A DNA stretch of 64,000 nucleotides. Source: Salsuginibacillus kocurii DSM 18087 (GTDB lineage: Bacteria; Bacillota; Bacilli; Bacillales; Marinococcaceae). The notes beneath the pieces were generated by a model. The model did not search any database, was not told the origin of the DNA, and saw nothing but the letters and a program-made list of their open reading frames with translations. Position 1 is the first letter of the stretch. Each line of letters opens with the position of its first letter. Position numbers and translations under genes: made by a program. The DNA lies in the NCBI RefSeq assembly GCF_000377705.1, contig NZ_KB898623.1:588684-652683 (forward strand). The letters are read 5' to 3'. This document shows, in pieces, positions 19,282-27,058 of this stretch.

Positions 19282-19370
19282 TAGTTGTCTTCATATAATT
19301 GAACCTTTTGAGACGGCCTCTTTTGGGCTCCCTTTCTTATAGGATGGCAAGTGCCTTCTGTTTCGTGTTT

Positions 19371-20333
19371 TTAAGCAGGGTGGCTCATCAACCAGGTAAA
19401 CGAGCCTTCTAATTCGTATTGCTCCATCGCTTCTTTTGTTATGATCAGGTTGTCCCCTGCTTGCACTTCTAACTGCTCAGCATTGGTTGTTACTGTGCCG
19501 CTCCCTTCGATAATACTAAGTAACAGAAAAGAAGCTTGCACTGGTTGTTTTAACGAGCTGCGCGTCTCCCCTTTATACACATAGAAAACGTCGGAAGCAA
19601 GAAGGCGCTCCACTTCCCCATTTTCCCCGTTCCAGATTGGTTCATGTTCCGTCGGTTCTGTTGCTGCAGGGATCGTTGTCACTTCAAGCGACCGACCAAT
19701 GTGCAGTTCTCGCTTATTTCCCTCCTGGTCGGTACGGTCATAATCATACACTCGGTATGTCGTATCAGAACTTTGTTGCGTTTCTAAAATAAGAATACCT
19801 TTTCCAATCGCATGAATCGTACCGCTCGGAATAAATATAAAATCTCCGGCTTCGACAGGTTGTTTTTTTAAGAGCTCTGACCATTTTTCTTGTTCCACCA
19901 TTTCGGCAAATTCTTCTTTAGTATGGGCATAATGGCCAATAATAAGTTCTGCTCCCGGCTCCGCCTCACAAACATACCAGCATTCAGTTTTTCCGTATGC
20001 TTCTCCTTTTTCAAGCCGCTTGGCCTGTTCATCATTTGGGTGAACCTGCACGGATAGATCATCTGCGGCATCCAGCCATTTCACCAGCAAAGGGAAACTT
20101 TCACTCTGTTCGTAATCAAAAAGAGCGCGTTCTTTCTCCCAAACGTCACGCAGAGACCTGCCCTGTAAATCACCATTTTCTACAATGGATTCACCATTTG
20201 GATGAGCTGAAATTCCCCAGCATTCTCCTGTTTGCTTAGAAGGAATGTCAAAACCAAACCGTTTCTTCAGCTTACTTCCACCCCAAATTCTTTCTTTAAA
20301 CACAGGCTGCAATTTCAATAAGTGCTGTGACAT
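19371..20333 (-). CDS. manA: Mannose-6-phosphate isomerase, class I
   Basis: Zinc enzyme interconverting mannose-6-phosphate and fructose-6-phosphate. The 320-residue cupin protein shows LKLQPVFKERIWGG near the N-terminus, the zinc-site stretch VQVHPNDEQA and FIPSGTIHAIGKG. GGAGG lies seven bases before the ATG at 20333 (MSQHLLKLQP); the frame is open to 20390 but without a ribosome site. It is a lone gene. No mannose PTS gene is near; the next PTS permease (22667) is sucrose-like. Confidence 0.93.
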   Translation of the reverse strand: MSQHLLKLQPVFKERIWGGSKLKKRFGFDIPSKQTGECWGISAHPNGESIVENGDLQGRSLRDVWEKERALFDYEQSESFPLLVKWLDAADDLSVQVHPNDEQAKRLEKGEAYGKTECWYVCEAEPGAELIIGHYAHTKEEFAEMVEQEKWSELLKKQPVEAGDFIFIPSGTIHAIGKGILILETQQSSDTTYRVYDYDRTDQEGNKRELHIGRSLEVTTIPAATEPTEHEPIWNGENGEVERLLASDVFYVYKGETRSSLKQPVQASFLLLSIIEGSGTVTTNAEQLEVQAGDNLIITKEAMEQYELEGSFTWLMSHPA

Positions 20334-20738
20334 AAAAAGACCTCCTCTACTGCATATCATTCTTGGTAATCCTGTTCTGATTTTATACACAGGAATAAAT
20401 AAAGCTTACCATGAGCTCGTCTCTATCTACACCTAGAATTTTTTATGAACTAGCGGAAAGTAAGTGGTCACTGCTTACAAGTGCAGCCTCTCCCTTTTAA
20501 CAGTGACACCTTCGGCTTGCATAGTGGCGGGCTCCAGGTGCGCCACCTTGCGCAGTGAGGGGGACGGAGAGTGCGTAGTGATGAGGCGGAAGTGCGGATT
20601 GAAGCTTATTCGAGTGCGGCGTCATAATGCTTGAGTGCCGCGTGAGAAAAGGGAAGTTGCGAGATCGGTGTAGCCTCGATACATTATGTGAGAAATTCGT
20701 AAACCTTCTTGAGGAAATCAAAAGATTCGATGCGGGTA

Positions 20739-20759
20739 AAACTGGCGAGCCAGTTTTTA
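20739..20759. terminator. Hairpin with T-run
   Basis: AAAACTGGC and GCCAGTTTT around a two-base centre, followed by a further T. Nearly the same stem as the hairpin at 22063. No gene on the plus strand feeds it, so it may belong to the repeat element. Confidence 0.5.
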
Positions 20760-20798
20760 CATTCTGGTGAAGAGGAGTTAGAGAGAAAAGACAAAATT

Positions 20799-20829
20799 AA
20801 AAGAGATTGCCACCAAGGGAATCTCTTTT
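20799..20829 (-). terminator. Terminator after Rpn remnant
   Basis: AAAAGAGATT and AATCTCTTTT form a ten-base-pair stem; the minus-strand tail is TTTTAATTTTG. It follows the decayed Rpn gene. Confidence 0.82.
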
Positions 20830-20896
20830 AGCTTAGAAGGTGTTTTATTTTCACATAACCCGTGCGTTGCACCTTTCAACTCTTTCTGCCAGTGCG

Positions 20897-21872
20897 TTAG
20901 TCTTCCAAAGCTTGCAGCACGGTTTCTACTTCTTCCCACGTATCTGCTTTAAATAAGCGGGATTGAATCTTTTCTAACGTGTCTACTTCTTCGCACGCTT
21001 GAATACCAGACACTGCTTTTTCCGTCACTTCCTCCGGGAAACGGGCTTGCAAAAAGCTAATCAGCATGGCTGTTTTTCTTCACGTTTTCCTTTTTCTCTC
21101 CTTCTCTTCTGCCTTCTTCTTTGCCTTCGATTTTCCACTATCGGGTGCGGTACGTTTCGATCTTTATGACGTGAGTTTCCTCCTTTTTTGGGAGTTTTTG
21201 AATTTCATGCTGCAGGGTTGCTTTCTTCCTCTGCGTTTAACGTCAGGTACGATTCAAACAGATTGGCGAGAAAGTCGGCGCGGGCCGGATCGATTTTGAG
21301 GCGGGCGATCATGCGTAAACATTCGAGTTTCACTTCTACCTTTTCTTTTTCATTTTACCCCATTTGTGAGAGCAATGCGGCAGCGGCCGGATTATCTTTT
21401 TTAATAAACTCCCGCCAGTTGTGGTTGGCGAGTTCGAGTTTGAAAAAGTGAAAGGAAGGACGTGGAAAAATGGGAAGGTGACTTGAAGGGAATCCGGTTC
21501 GCTGCGGGTGGAGCGGTGGCTGAAGATGGTGATCGGCAAGATGCGGCGCTGATATTTTTCGTAGATGCGGCTGAAATAGTGAAACATGCGCTGATGGAAG
21601 TTGGCTTCCGGCGCGGACTGCGCTTCCACGTAGACGATAATGAGCCCGTCTTCGCCTTTGATTTTCGTTTCGACGAGCAGGTCGACGACGCGTTTGTCCT
21701 GGTTCACGATGTCGGTGAAAATTTCTTGTTCCAGGAACGTGAGGTGGGTCGTGTCGATATGTTCGAGGGCGGCGGGGAAAAACGCATCGAGAAATTCAGT
21801 GAAATAGGTGGTGAGGAGTTGTTTGAAGAGTTGTTGGTCATGCGGAATGGTATCGTGCGGAGAATGTGACGT
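20897..21872 (-). pseudogene. Decayed Rpn-family (PD-(D/E)XK nuclease) transposase-like gene
   Basis: Family pieces appear in order on the minus strand but in different frames: HDQQLFKQLLTTYFTEFLD, then VVDLLVETKIKGEDGLIIVY and FHQRMFHYFSRIYEKYQ, then NWREFIKKDNPAAAALLSQM, and finally VSGIQACEEVDTLEKIQSRL. Lesions: a frameshift near 21440 after HVLPF, an in-frame TAA after LLSQMG (near 21357), further shifts near 21220 and 21100. GGAGG lies nine bases before an ACG at 21872 where the start should be, so the start codon also seems lost. The middle is GC-rich compared with its neighbours. An Rpn recombination-promoting nuclease is the likely ancestor. Confidence 0.85.
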
Positions 21873-21970
21873 AGGGGTCGACCTCCTTCAGGGGATAAGT
21901 GCCATAGGGAACGCGCGGTTATTCGTAGTATAGCGGAATTTGGCAGAAGGGGCGAGGAAGATGATTTTAA

Positions 21971-22061
21971 AGAAAACGTGGCAAAGCCAAGCCTACGGCG
22001 CAGGCCGAGCCTTAGTTGCCCTTGTACCGTTCCCTTCAACTATTTATACATTCTTACGGTG
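21971..22061. repeat. Terminator-associated repeat, copy 2
   Basis: Full copy: AAGAAAACGTGGCAAAGCCA, GCCTACGGCGCAGGCCGAGC, then CCTTCAACTATTTATACATT and CTTACGGTG. The right edge meets the T-tract of the hairpin at 22063. Confidence 0.9.
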
Positions 22062-22062
22062 T

Positions 22063-22087
22063 GAAAAAACTGGCGCGGCCAGTTTTA
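22063..22087 (-). terminator. Terminator-like hairpin beside repeat copy 2
   Basis: AAAACTGGC and GCCAGTTTT with CGC between; the minus-strand tail is TTTTTT. No minus-strand gene lies just upstream except scrA at 22667, which has its own hairpin. Confidence 0.65.
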
Positions 22088-22189
22088 CCATGATGAGGGG
22101 TAGAGAATTTTGCATAGGAGATTGCGACATTGCGTGATGAGGATGGTAGGGTGCGCAGTCATGCATTCCTCTTGCGCAGTGACGGGGAC

Positions 22190-22399
22190 GGAGTGCGGCG
22201 TCACACGAACCGAATGTGGCGTCGCCCAACCCGAGTGTGGCGTCACGCAAACCGAGTGCCGCGTCTCGCGAACCGAGTGTGGCGTCGCCCAACCCGAGTG
22301 TGGCGTCTCGCGAACCGAGTGCCGCGTCTCGCGAACCGAGTGTGGTGTTACTGCATTCCAGTGCGGTGTCACCGCCAATGAGTGCGGCTTCGCGCATTC
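22190..22399 (+). repeat. Tandem array, ten 21-base units
   Basis: Exactly ten contiguous units of 21 bases; the commonest forms are CGAGTGTGGCGTCGCCCAAC with C and CGAGTGCCGCGTCTCGCGAA with C. There are no spacers. The period is a multiple of three, so long open frames arise on both strands, but with no ribosome site or family match; I do not call a gene. High GC relative to the window. Confidence 0.93.
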
Positions 22400-22500
22400 C
22401 CCCTCCTGTATTTGCGATATGGCAGCGGCGCAAACGAGATCAGCCCGTTTTTACATGAGGACTAGAAAAGGAGCTGCCCTTTTGGGACAACCCCTTTCAC
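22395..22500. repeat. CCCCCTCCTGTATTTG repeat, copy A
   Basis: About 100 bases shared with 50711-50806: TTCCCCCTCCTGTATTTGCG, ATATGG, CGGCGCAAACG.GATCA, ACTAGAAAA and a hairpin with CTGCCCTTT. The hairpin part also serves as the scrA terminator. Confidence 0.8.
22462..22498 (-). terminator. Terminator of PTS gene
   Basis: On the minus strand AAAGGGGTTGTCCC pairs (with G-U pairs) with GGGCAGCTCCTTT around AAAA, followed by TCTAG. It lies about 170 bases after the PTS stop and is part of the repeat at 22395. Confidence 0.65.
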
Positions 22501-22600
22501 GTGTTCCTGATATTGCTCTTTTCAGGTGCTCCCCTTGCTCTCTTTCCTCGGCAAGAGAGCAGATGGATAAAAAATCCATAACTCTGTTAATTAAGTGGCT

Positions 22601-22662
22601 ATATAACGACCGAAGAACCTGTCGAAAGGATTGCCACGCTAATGAAGTTTTGTCGTTTTATT
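22601..22662. repeat. CGAAGAACCTGT repeat, copy A
   Basis: ATATAACGACCGAAGAACCT then GTCGAAAGGATTGCCACGCT resembles 42212-42262. It ends at the 3' end of the PTS gene. Confidence 0.55.
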
Positions 22663-22666
22663 GCTA

Positions 22667-24073
22667 TCACGTTTCATCAATTTCCTCTTTCATTTTATCA
22701 GAATAACCAAACATCCACGTCAGCGTAAATGCTACAGCAGCTGCAAGCAGATTCGCGGCAATATAAAGAATGAATTGTTCATTTAAATACAGTAGTGAAC
22801 CTGGGATCACAGTAATGGCCATTCCTGTCGCTTCCAAACTTATAATCGAAGCAAAGAAACCACCAACACCACCGCCAATGAGTCCCATTAAAAATGGCTT
22901 CATGTAGCGCAAGTTTACACCGAAGATAGCTGGTTCTGTAATGCCTAAAAAGGCAGAAAGAGATGAAGGAAGTGCAAGTGCTTTTAACTTCTTCGCACGT
23001 GTCTTCAAACCAACGGCAAGCGCTGCTGCCCCCTGAGCTGCAATCGCACAAGACATGATAGCATTAAACGGATTACTTCCATATGATTCCAGCAACTGAA
23101 TCTCCAAGAAGTTAAAGATGTGATGAACACCGGTAATAACAATAATCTGGTGGAAAAAACCAATCAATAGACCAGCGAGACCAAATGGTAAATCAAGCAC
23201 CCAAACCGTACCTGACATAATAATATCTTCAATTCCACTTAAGATTGGGCCAAGCGCAAACAGCAACACAGTGATCATGATAAGCAATGTTAAAAATGGC
23301 GTTACGATCAAATCAAGTGCTTCTGGCACTCGTTTTCTAATCCATTTTTCCAGTTTTGCCCCGAGCAGACCGGCAATAAAGGCTGGCAGTACCGACCCTT
23401 GGTATCCTTCAATTGGGATAAAACCGATCATAAGCGGCTCTGCTGCTCCTTCAGCCACTGCCCATGCATTAGGAAGTTCCGGGTTTACAAGCATTAACCC
23501 CAGTACAATCCCTATAATAGGGCTTCCTCCAAATACTCTAAACGCTGACCAAGCAACCAGTGCAGGCAAAAAGGCAAAGGCTGTATCGGTCAAAACTTCT
23601 GTCAGTACAATAAAGTTTTGTGGTATGTCTGCTTCGGTTAGTCCGAAAAGAGCAAGGACTTGTTCCTGCAGGATTAAACCTCGTAACCCCATGAATAAAC
23701 CGGTTGCAACTAAGACCGGAATAATTGGAACGAAGACGTCACCAAATGTGCGTATAGCGCGTTGGAATGCATTTTTGTTCGATTGGTCTGCTTTCTCGGA
23801 TTGCTCTGATTTTGAAGACTCTGTCACCCCGAATTTCGAGAATTCTTCATAAATACGGTTCACTGTTCCCGTTCCAAAGATGACCTGGAATTGGCCGGAG
23901 TTGTAAAATGCCCCTTTAACTTTATCGACATTTTCCGCTCGCTCTTGATCAATTTTCTCTTTGTCATGGACCATGATACGGAGCCTTGTTGCACAATGTG
24001 CCACAGATGATATGTTTTCAACGCCGCCAACTGCTTCTAGCAGCTCTTTTGCAATTTTACGATTTTCAGACAC
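22667..24073 (-). CDS. scrA: PTS permease EIIBC, sucrose-type
   Basis: Membrane permease that imports and phosphorylates a sugar using HPr and a separate or shared EIIA. The EIIB domain (residues 1-90) has the phosphorylated Cys27 in AHCATRLRI; the EIIC domain (about 110-460) has some ten hydrophobic segments and the motif GITEPAIFGVNLRY. Overall it is closest to SacP/ScrA sucrose permeases. No EIIA domain is attached. The regulator gene at 24255 lies upstream on the same strand, with operators between. A sucrose-6-phosphate hydrolase gene is not in the window, so the substrate is inferred. Confidence 0.85.
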   Translation of the reverse strand: MSENRKIAKELLEAVGGVENISSVAHCATRLRIMVHDKEKIDQERAENVDKVKGAFYNSGQFQVIFGTGTVNRIYEEFSKFGVTESSKSEQSEKADQSNKNAFQRAIRTFGDVFVPIIPVLVATGLFMGLRGLILQEQVLALFGLTEADIPQNFIVLTEVLTDTAFAFLPALVAWSAFRVFGGSPIIGIVLGLMLVNPELPNAWAVAEGAAEPLMIGFIPIEGYQGSVLPAFIAGLLGAKLEKWIRKRVPEALDLIVTPFLTLLIMITVLLFALGPILSGIEDIIMSGTVWVLDLPFGLAGLLIGFFHQIIVITGVHHIFNFLEIQLLESYGSNPFNAIMSCAIAAQGAAALAVGLKTRAKKLKALALPSSLSAFLGITEPAIFGVNLRYMKPFLMGLIGGGVGGFFASIISLEATGMAITVIPGSLLYLNEQFILYIAANLLAAAVAFTLTWMFGYSDKMKEEIDET

Positions 24074-24200
24074 CAGAATCTCCCCTTCCTAAGTTGTCAG
24101 AACTCCTTCGAAAAACGAATGCCCTGTTGGATAAGGTACATTTCCTTTTCTTAGTCTGTCCTTTGTTAAATGTTCCTATTTTCAGCGACTGAAATAAAAT

Positions 24201-24216
24201 GTGGAATCGATTCCAC
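24201..24216. promoter_or_regulatory. Perfect 16-base palindromic operator
   Basis: GTGGAATCGATTCCAC is fully symmetric, of LacI-operator type, and lies about 130 bases before the PTS start. The most likely ligand is the LacI-family protein encoded at 24255. Confidence 0.8.
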
Positions 24217-24235
24217 ACCAGTAAAAAAATAAAAA

Positions 24236-24253
24236 CCTGTAATCGATTTCAGG
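24236..24253. promoter_or_regulatory. Second palindrome, cre-like, abutting regulator stop
   Basis: CCTGTAATCGATTTCAGG is symmetric but for one pair and shares AATCGATT with the first operator. It also fits the CcpA cre consensus TGWAANCGNTNWCA on both strands. On the minus strand it is followed by TTTTTATTTTTTT, so it could serve as a weak terminator of the regulator gene as well. Confidence 0.7.
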
Positions 24254-24254
24254 A

Positions 24255-25247
24255 CTATCCTAAACTATCCCGCGCTAAAAGTCCATAGGGCATGACAAAT
24301 TTTTTATGAGAATTGTCGCCATTTGAAATATGATCCAACAATAGATTGGTAGCCTTCATTCCCGCTTCTTCGTTGGCATAATCGACAGTAGCAAGCGGCG
24401 GGGTGACATATTTCCCAATCTCAGAAGCTCCAATCCCAGCCAAAGCTACATCTTCTGGAATGCTCATGCCAGCTTGTTTAATATATTCCATCGCGCCGAC
24501 TGCTAAACGGTCTGTGACGGCAAAGATAGCTGTAGGTGTAGTTGTTGATTCTTTAAACATTCTCCGAGTTGCCTCATATCCAGATTCTATATCAAAACTG
24601 GCTTCTTGCATCCAGCTTTTTTCTACTGGAAGGGCTGCTTCATTCATTTGAGCTTGATAACCGTTGCGACGTTTTCTGCCGACAGCTTCATCATGTGCAG
24701 AGACACCAATAAATCCAATTTTTGTGTGCCCTTTCGCCAAAAACCAGTCCACTACATCGCAGGCGGCATGGTAATCATCGTATAAAACCGTCGAAACACC
24801 AGGCAAATCCTGCCCTAACGCAACAAGAGGCGTTTCTAATTCAGAAAGCTCCTTTTGCAGATTTTCGCTCACGTTCGTAGCCAGGAAAATAATCCCCTCA
24901 ACTTGCTTACTTTGTAACAACCGCAATTGGTCAATTTCTTTTTCGGGGGATAAGTCAGAGGTCGCTAACAAAATCTGGTACCCTTTGGCGGACAACACCT
25001 TATCAATACCATGTACGACCCGACTTGACGTCTCCGTGCTTAAACGAGGCATAACAACCCCTATCACCTGTGTTTTTTTCGTACGAAGTGATTTAGCATG
25101 TTCGCTCGGTACATAATTAGTTTTTTCAATCGCTTCGATGACTCGCTTTCTGGCAGCCGAACTTACATAACCAGAGTTATTTAACACCCGCGATACCGTA
25201 GCAGGCGATACATTTGCTAATTCTGCAATATCTTTTATGGTAGGCAT
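24255..25247 (-). CDS. scrR: LacI-family regulator, ScrR-like
   Basis: A 330-residue repressor. The N-terminal HTH is clear (TIKDIAELANVSPATVSRVL), followed by the hinge helix and the periplasmic-binding-like effector domain. Its stop lies one base from the second palindrome and 182 bases before the PTS gene on the same strand, so regulation of the PTS gene from a promoter after scrR is likely. Sucrose or fructose as effector is inferred from the permease type. Confidence 0.86.
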   Translation of the reverse strand: MPTIKDIAELANVSPATVSRVLNNSGYVSSAARKRVIEAIEKTNYVPSEHAKSLRTKKTQVIGVVMPRLSTETSSRVVHGIDKVLSAKGYQILLATSDLSPEKEIDQLRLLQSKQVEGIIFLATNVSENLQKELSELETPLVALGQDLPGVSTVLYDDYHAACDVVDWFLAKGHTKIGFIGVSAHDEAVGRKRRNGYQAQMNEAALPVEKSWMQEASFDIESGYEATRRMFKESTTTPTAIFAVTDRLAVGAMEYIKQAGMSIPEDVALAGIGASEIGKYVTPPLATVDYANEEAGMKATNLLLDHISNGDNSHKKFVMPYGLLARDSLG

Positions 25248-25522
25248 CTTTTTACTCCTTTGACTTTCACAATCAGCTTTGTTTCTTCATGGTGTGGCGA
25301 TCTTGATCTTCCAATTGTCAGATTCACAGCGGAGAAGGAGCGAGCAGCCCACATCTCCTGTACTAACTCGTTCCCGCTCAAGTTGGTACTGAGATGAATG
25401 AGAAAAGCCCTCCCTTCTTCCTATGAGCACCGCAACCTGTTCAATCGCAGCCACTTCTTCTTCCTTATACAAGAGGCAAGGCTTGTTAATTACGATGCCA
25501 CAAACTTTGAAGGGTTCCTTGA

Positions 25523-26071
25523 TTAAGGTCTACGTTCCCACGGTTCTACGACACCGATAGTTTTTCGTTGTTCCTTCTTCCGAATTGCTTCAATTACGCC
25601 TTTTGATATCTCTACATGCGTAAGCCAGCGCGAACGCTCTTGTTCAATCATAAAGCCTAGCTGGATGAGATGGTAGTCTACCGTTTCAGGTACAGGAGTG
25701 GTGGTTCGAAGAGCGGCTGCATCAGAGTGACTGCCAACAATATGAAAAAAAGAACCGTGAGAAGTAAGTGCCTCTTTACAAACAATATCAATTACGGCCT
25801 CTTCCGGCTGATGAACCCAGGCTATTACTTTTTCTGCTAGACCCAACTGGTGAGCCACAGCTGTTACTTTCTCCTGAAATTCCTTATGGTTACGGTAATT
25901 CACTACAATTGGATAAAGCAAATGAGCCAGTTCTTTCTCCTCAGCTATCGCTCGTATCTTTTCCTCTGACCTTCCCACTACCGAAACTTGATGACCTTGT
26001 TCAAGCAGCCAACGACTTGTGTTAGCAAGCATTCCACTTCCACCAATTACGAGTACATGTGCCAATCCCAT
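25523..26071 (-). CDS. SDR-type Rossmann-fold protein
   Basis: A 182-residue protein with an N-terminal nucleotide-binding fold (HVLVIGGSGMLANTSRWLL, and VVGRSEEKIRAIAEE after strand two, where Arg suggests NADP). It is shorter than typical short-chain dehydrogenases (about 250) and I cannot see a Tyr-x-x-x-Lys pair, so it may be an atypical or non-catalytic member. It stands alone between scrR and bcp. Its substrate is unknown. Confidence 0.75.
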   Translation of the reverse strand: MGLAHVLVIGGSGMLANTSRWLLEQGHQVSVVGRSEEKIRAIAEEKELAHLLYPIVVNYRNHKEFQEKVTAVAHQLGLAEKVIAWVHQPEEAVIDIVCKEALTSHGSFFHIVGSHSDAAALRTTTPVPETVDYHLIQLGFMIEQERSRWLTHVEISKGVIEAIRKKEQRKTIGVVEPWERRP

Positions 26072-26437
26072 TCACTCCTTCACCTATTTGTCGTTATTCT
26101 CCTTACCCTTTTGTATACTGCTGCAACCTGTTGAGCTATCAAGACCATGATTTCTATTGCAGCCAAGAATATGCATAAAATAAACCATTATTCTATTTTA
26201 CCTTGTCAGATTTCACCTATGTATGCAAGCTGAATGTATTGCAGTTACGCCCTGACCACGCATCTATTTTTTATTTTTTTGCAAATAATTAGTGGAATGA
26301 GTGGTTGTAGCAAGAGCAAGCGAGGGAAAAGACCGGCGAAGAATTGATTGATTTTTAGGAGCAGCTCATAAGATAAGAGGCGATTGCTAAAAAAGATCCT
26401 GCACGCGCTAACTACGAATACAGGATCTGTTCTTCAT
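26072..26437. other. Intergenic stretch between bcp and SDR gene
   Basis: AT-rich, with poly-T runs near 26265. It holds the bcp terminator at 26388. I see no gene or repeat. Confidence 0.5.
26388..26428 (-). terminator. Terminator of bcp
   Basis: AGATCCTG and CAGGATCT form a stem with a loop of about 19 bases; the minus-strand tail is TTTTTT. It begins ten bases after the bcp stop. Confidence 0.85.
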
Positions 26438-26908
26438 TTAACTTAAATTCTCCTTAATGTATTCCAAGGCCTCCTCTACGTGGCCTTCTACCTTCACTTT
26501 GCGCCATTCATAATTAAGCTTTCCTTCTTTATCAATAATAAAAGTAGATCGAACTATGCCCATGTACTCTTTGCCAAAGTTTTTCTTTAACTGCCAGACG
26601 CCGTATGCTTCTGCCGCTTCGTGTTCTTCATCAGCCAGCAATAAAAATGGCAAGCCATGTTTGTCGATAAACTTCTCATGACGGTTTACCGGATCAGGAC
26701 TGACGCCAAGAATGACCGTATCGAGGTTTTCGAACTCTTCATGACGGTCGCGAAAGTCACAAGCCTGCGTTGTACAGCCCGGCGTCATGTCTTTTGGATA
26801 GAAATAAAGCACGACATTCTTGCCGCGAAAATCCGATAAGCTAACGTTCTCGCCATTATTGGCCGGAAGGGTAAAATCTGGTGCTTGTTCGCCTTTTTCC
26901 ACTGTCAC
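26438..26908 (-). CDS. bcp: Thiol peroxidase Bcp (peroxiredoxin)
   Basis: A 156-residue AhpC/TSA-family peroxiredoxin of the BCP/PrxQ class reducing H2O2 and organic peroxides in the cytosol. The peroxidatic Cys45 is in [11 protein letters not shown] and the resolving Cys50 lies five residues on, typical of the class. The opening is [14 protein letters not shown]. Single gene with its own terminator. Confidence 0.94.
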   Translation of the reverse strand: MTVEKGEQAPDFTLPANNGENVSLSDFRGKNVVLYFYPKDMTPGCTTQACDFRDRHEEFENLDTVILGVSPDPVNRHEKFIDKHGLPFLLLADEEHEAAEAYGVWQLKKNFGKEYMGIVRSTFIIDKEGKLNYEWRKVKVEGHVEEALEYIKENLS

Positions 26909-27058
26909 GTCAAATCACCTCATAGTATAGTGTCTCTATTTGAGCATAGCGGTTTTTAATAAGAGGTGCAAGTAGCTTCCTTCGCTGTTTCGAGAAGAAA
27001 AAGAAGACACAAAAAAAGAGAAGAAATGCCACTTATATGACAGCATTCAACCTTCTCC

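Larger units (their letters stand above)
18971..19323. mobile_element. MITE-like element with imperfect terminal inverted repeats
   Basis: The left end AAAGGGGCTGTCCCATAAG and the inverted right end AAAGAGGCCGTCTCAAAAG match at about 14 of 19 positions. There is no transposase frame inside. The interior carries two repeat units found elsewhere in the window: a 42-base unit at 19046-19087 and a unit of about 170 bases at 19110-19281. The GGGGCTGTC-type ends resemble those of several Bacillus insertion sequences, so a non-autonomous element is likely. Confidence 0.6.
20391..20896. other. Intergenic repeat-rich stretch
   Basis: Contains degenerate copies of the 21-base unit of the 22190 array (for example CGAGTGCGGCGTC near 20610 and GAGTGCCGCGTG near 20632), an AAAACTGGCGAGCCAGTTTT hairpin at 20739, and the terminator at 20799. 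No gene. Confidence 0.6.

Noticed and set aside
21462-21869. 135-residue plus-strand protein at 21.5 kb
   Set aside because: It is antisense to the decayed Rpn gene, whose minus-strand family motifs are clear.
22190-22399. CRISPR array
   Set aside because: Units of 21 bases are contiguous with no unique spacers, no leader and no cas genes; it is a plain tandem repeat.
22044-22706. Overlapping coding frames of 80-198 residues on both strands
   Set aside because: They exist only because the 21-base period is a multiple of three; several frames are open at once, there is no ribosome site and no family match.
25287-25472. 61-residue gene between the SDR gene and scrR
   Set aside because: Needs a TTG start without a ribosome site and has no terminator; likely chance.
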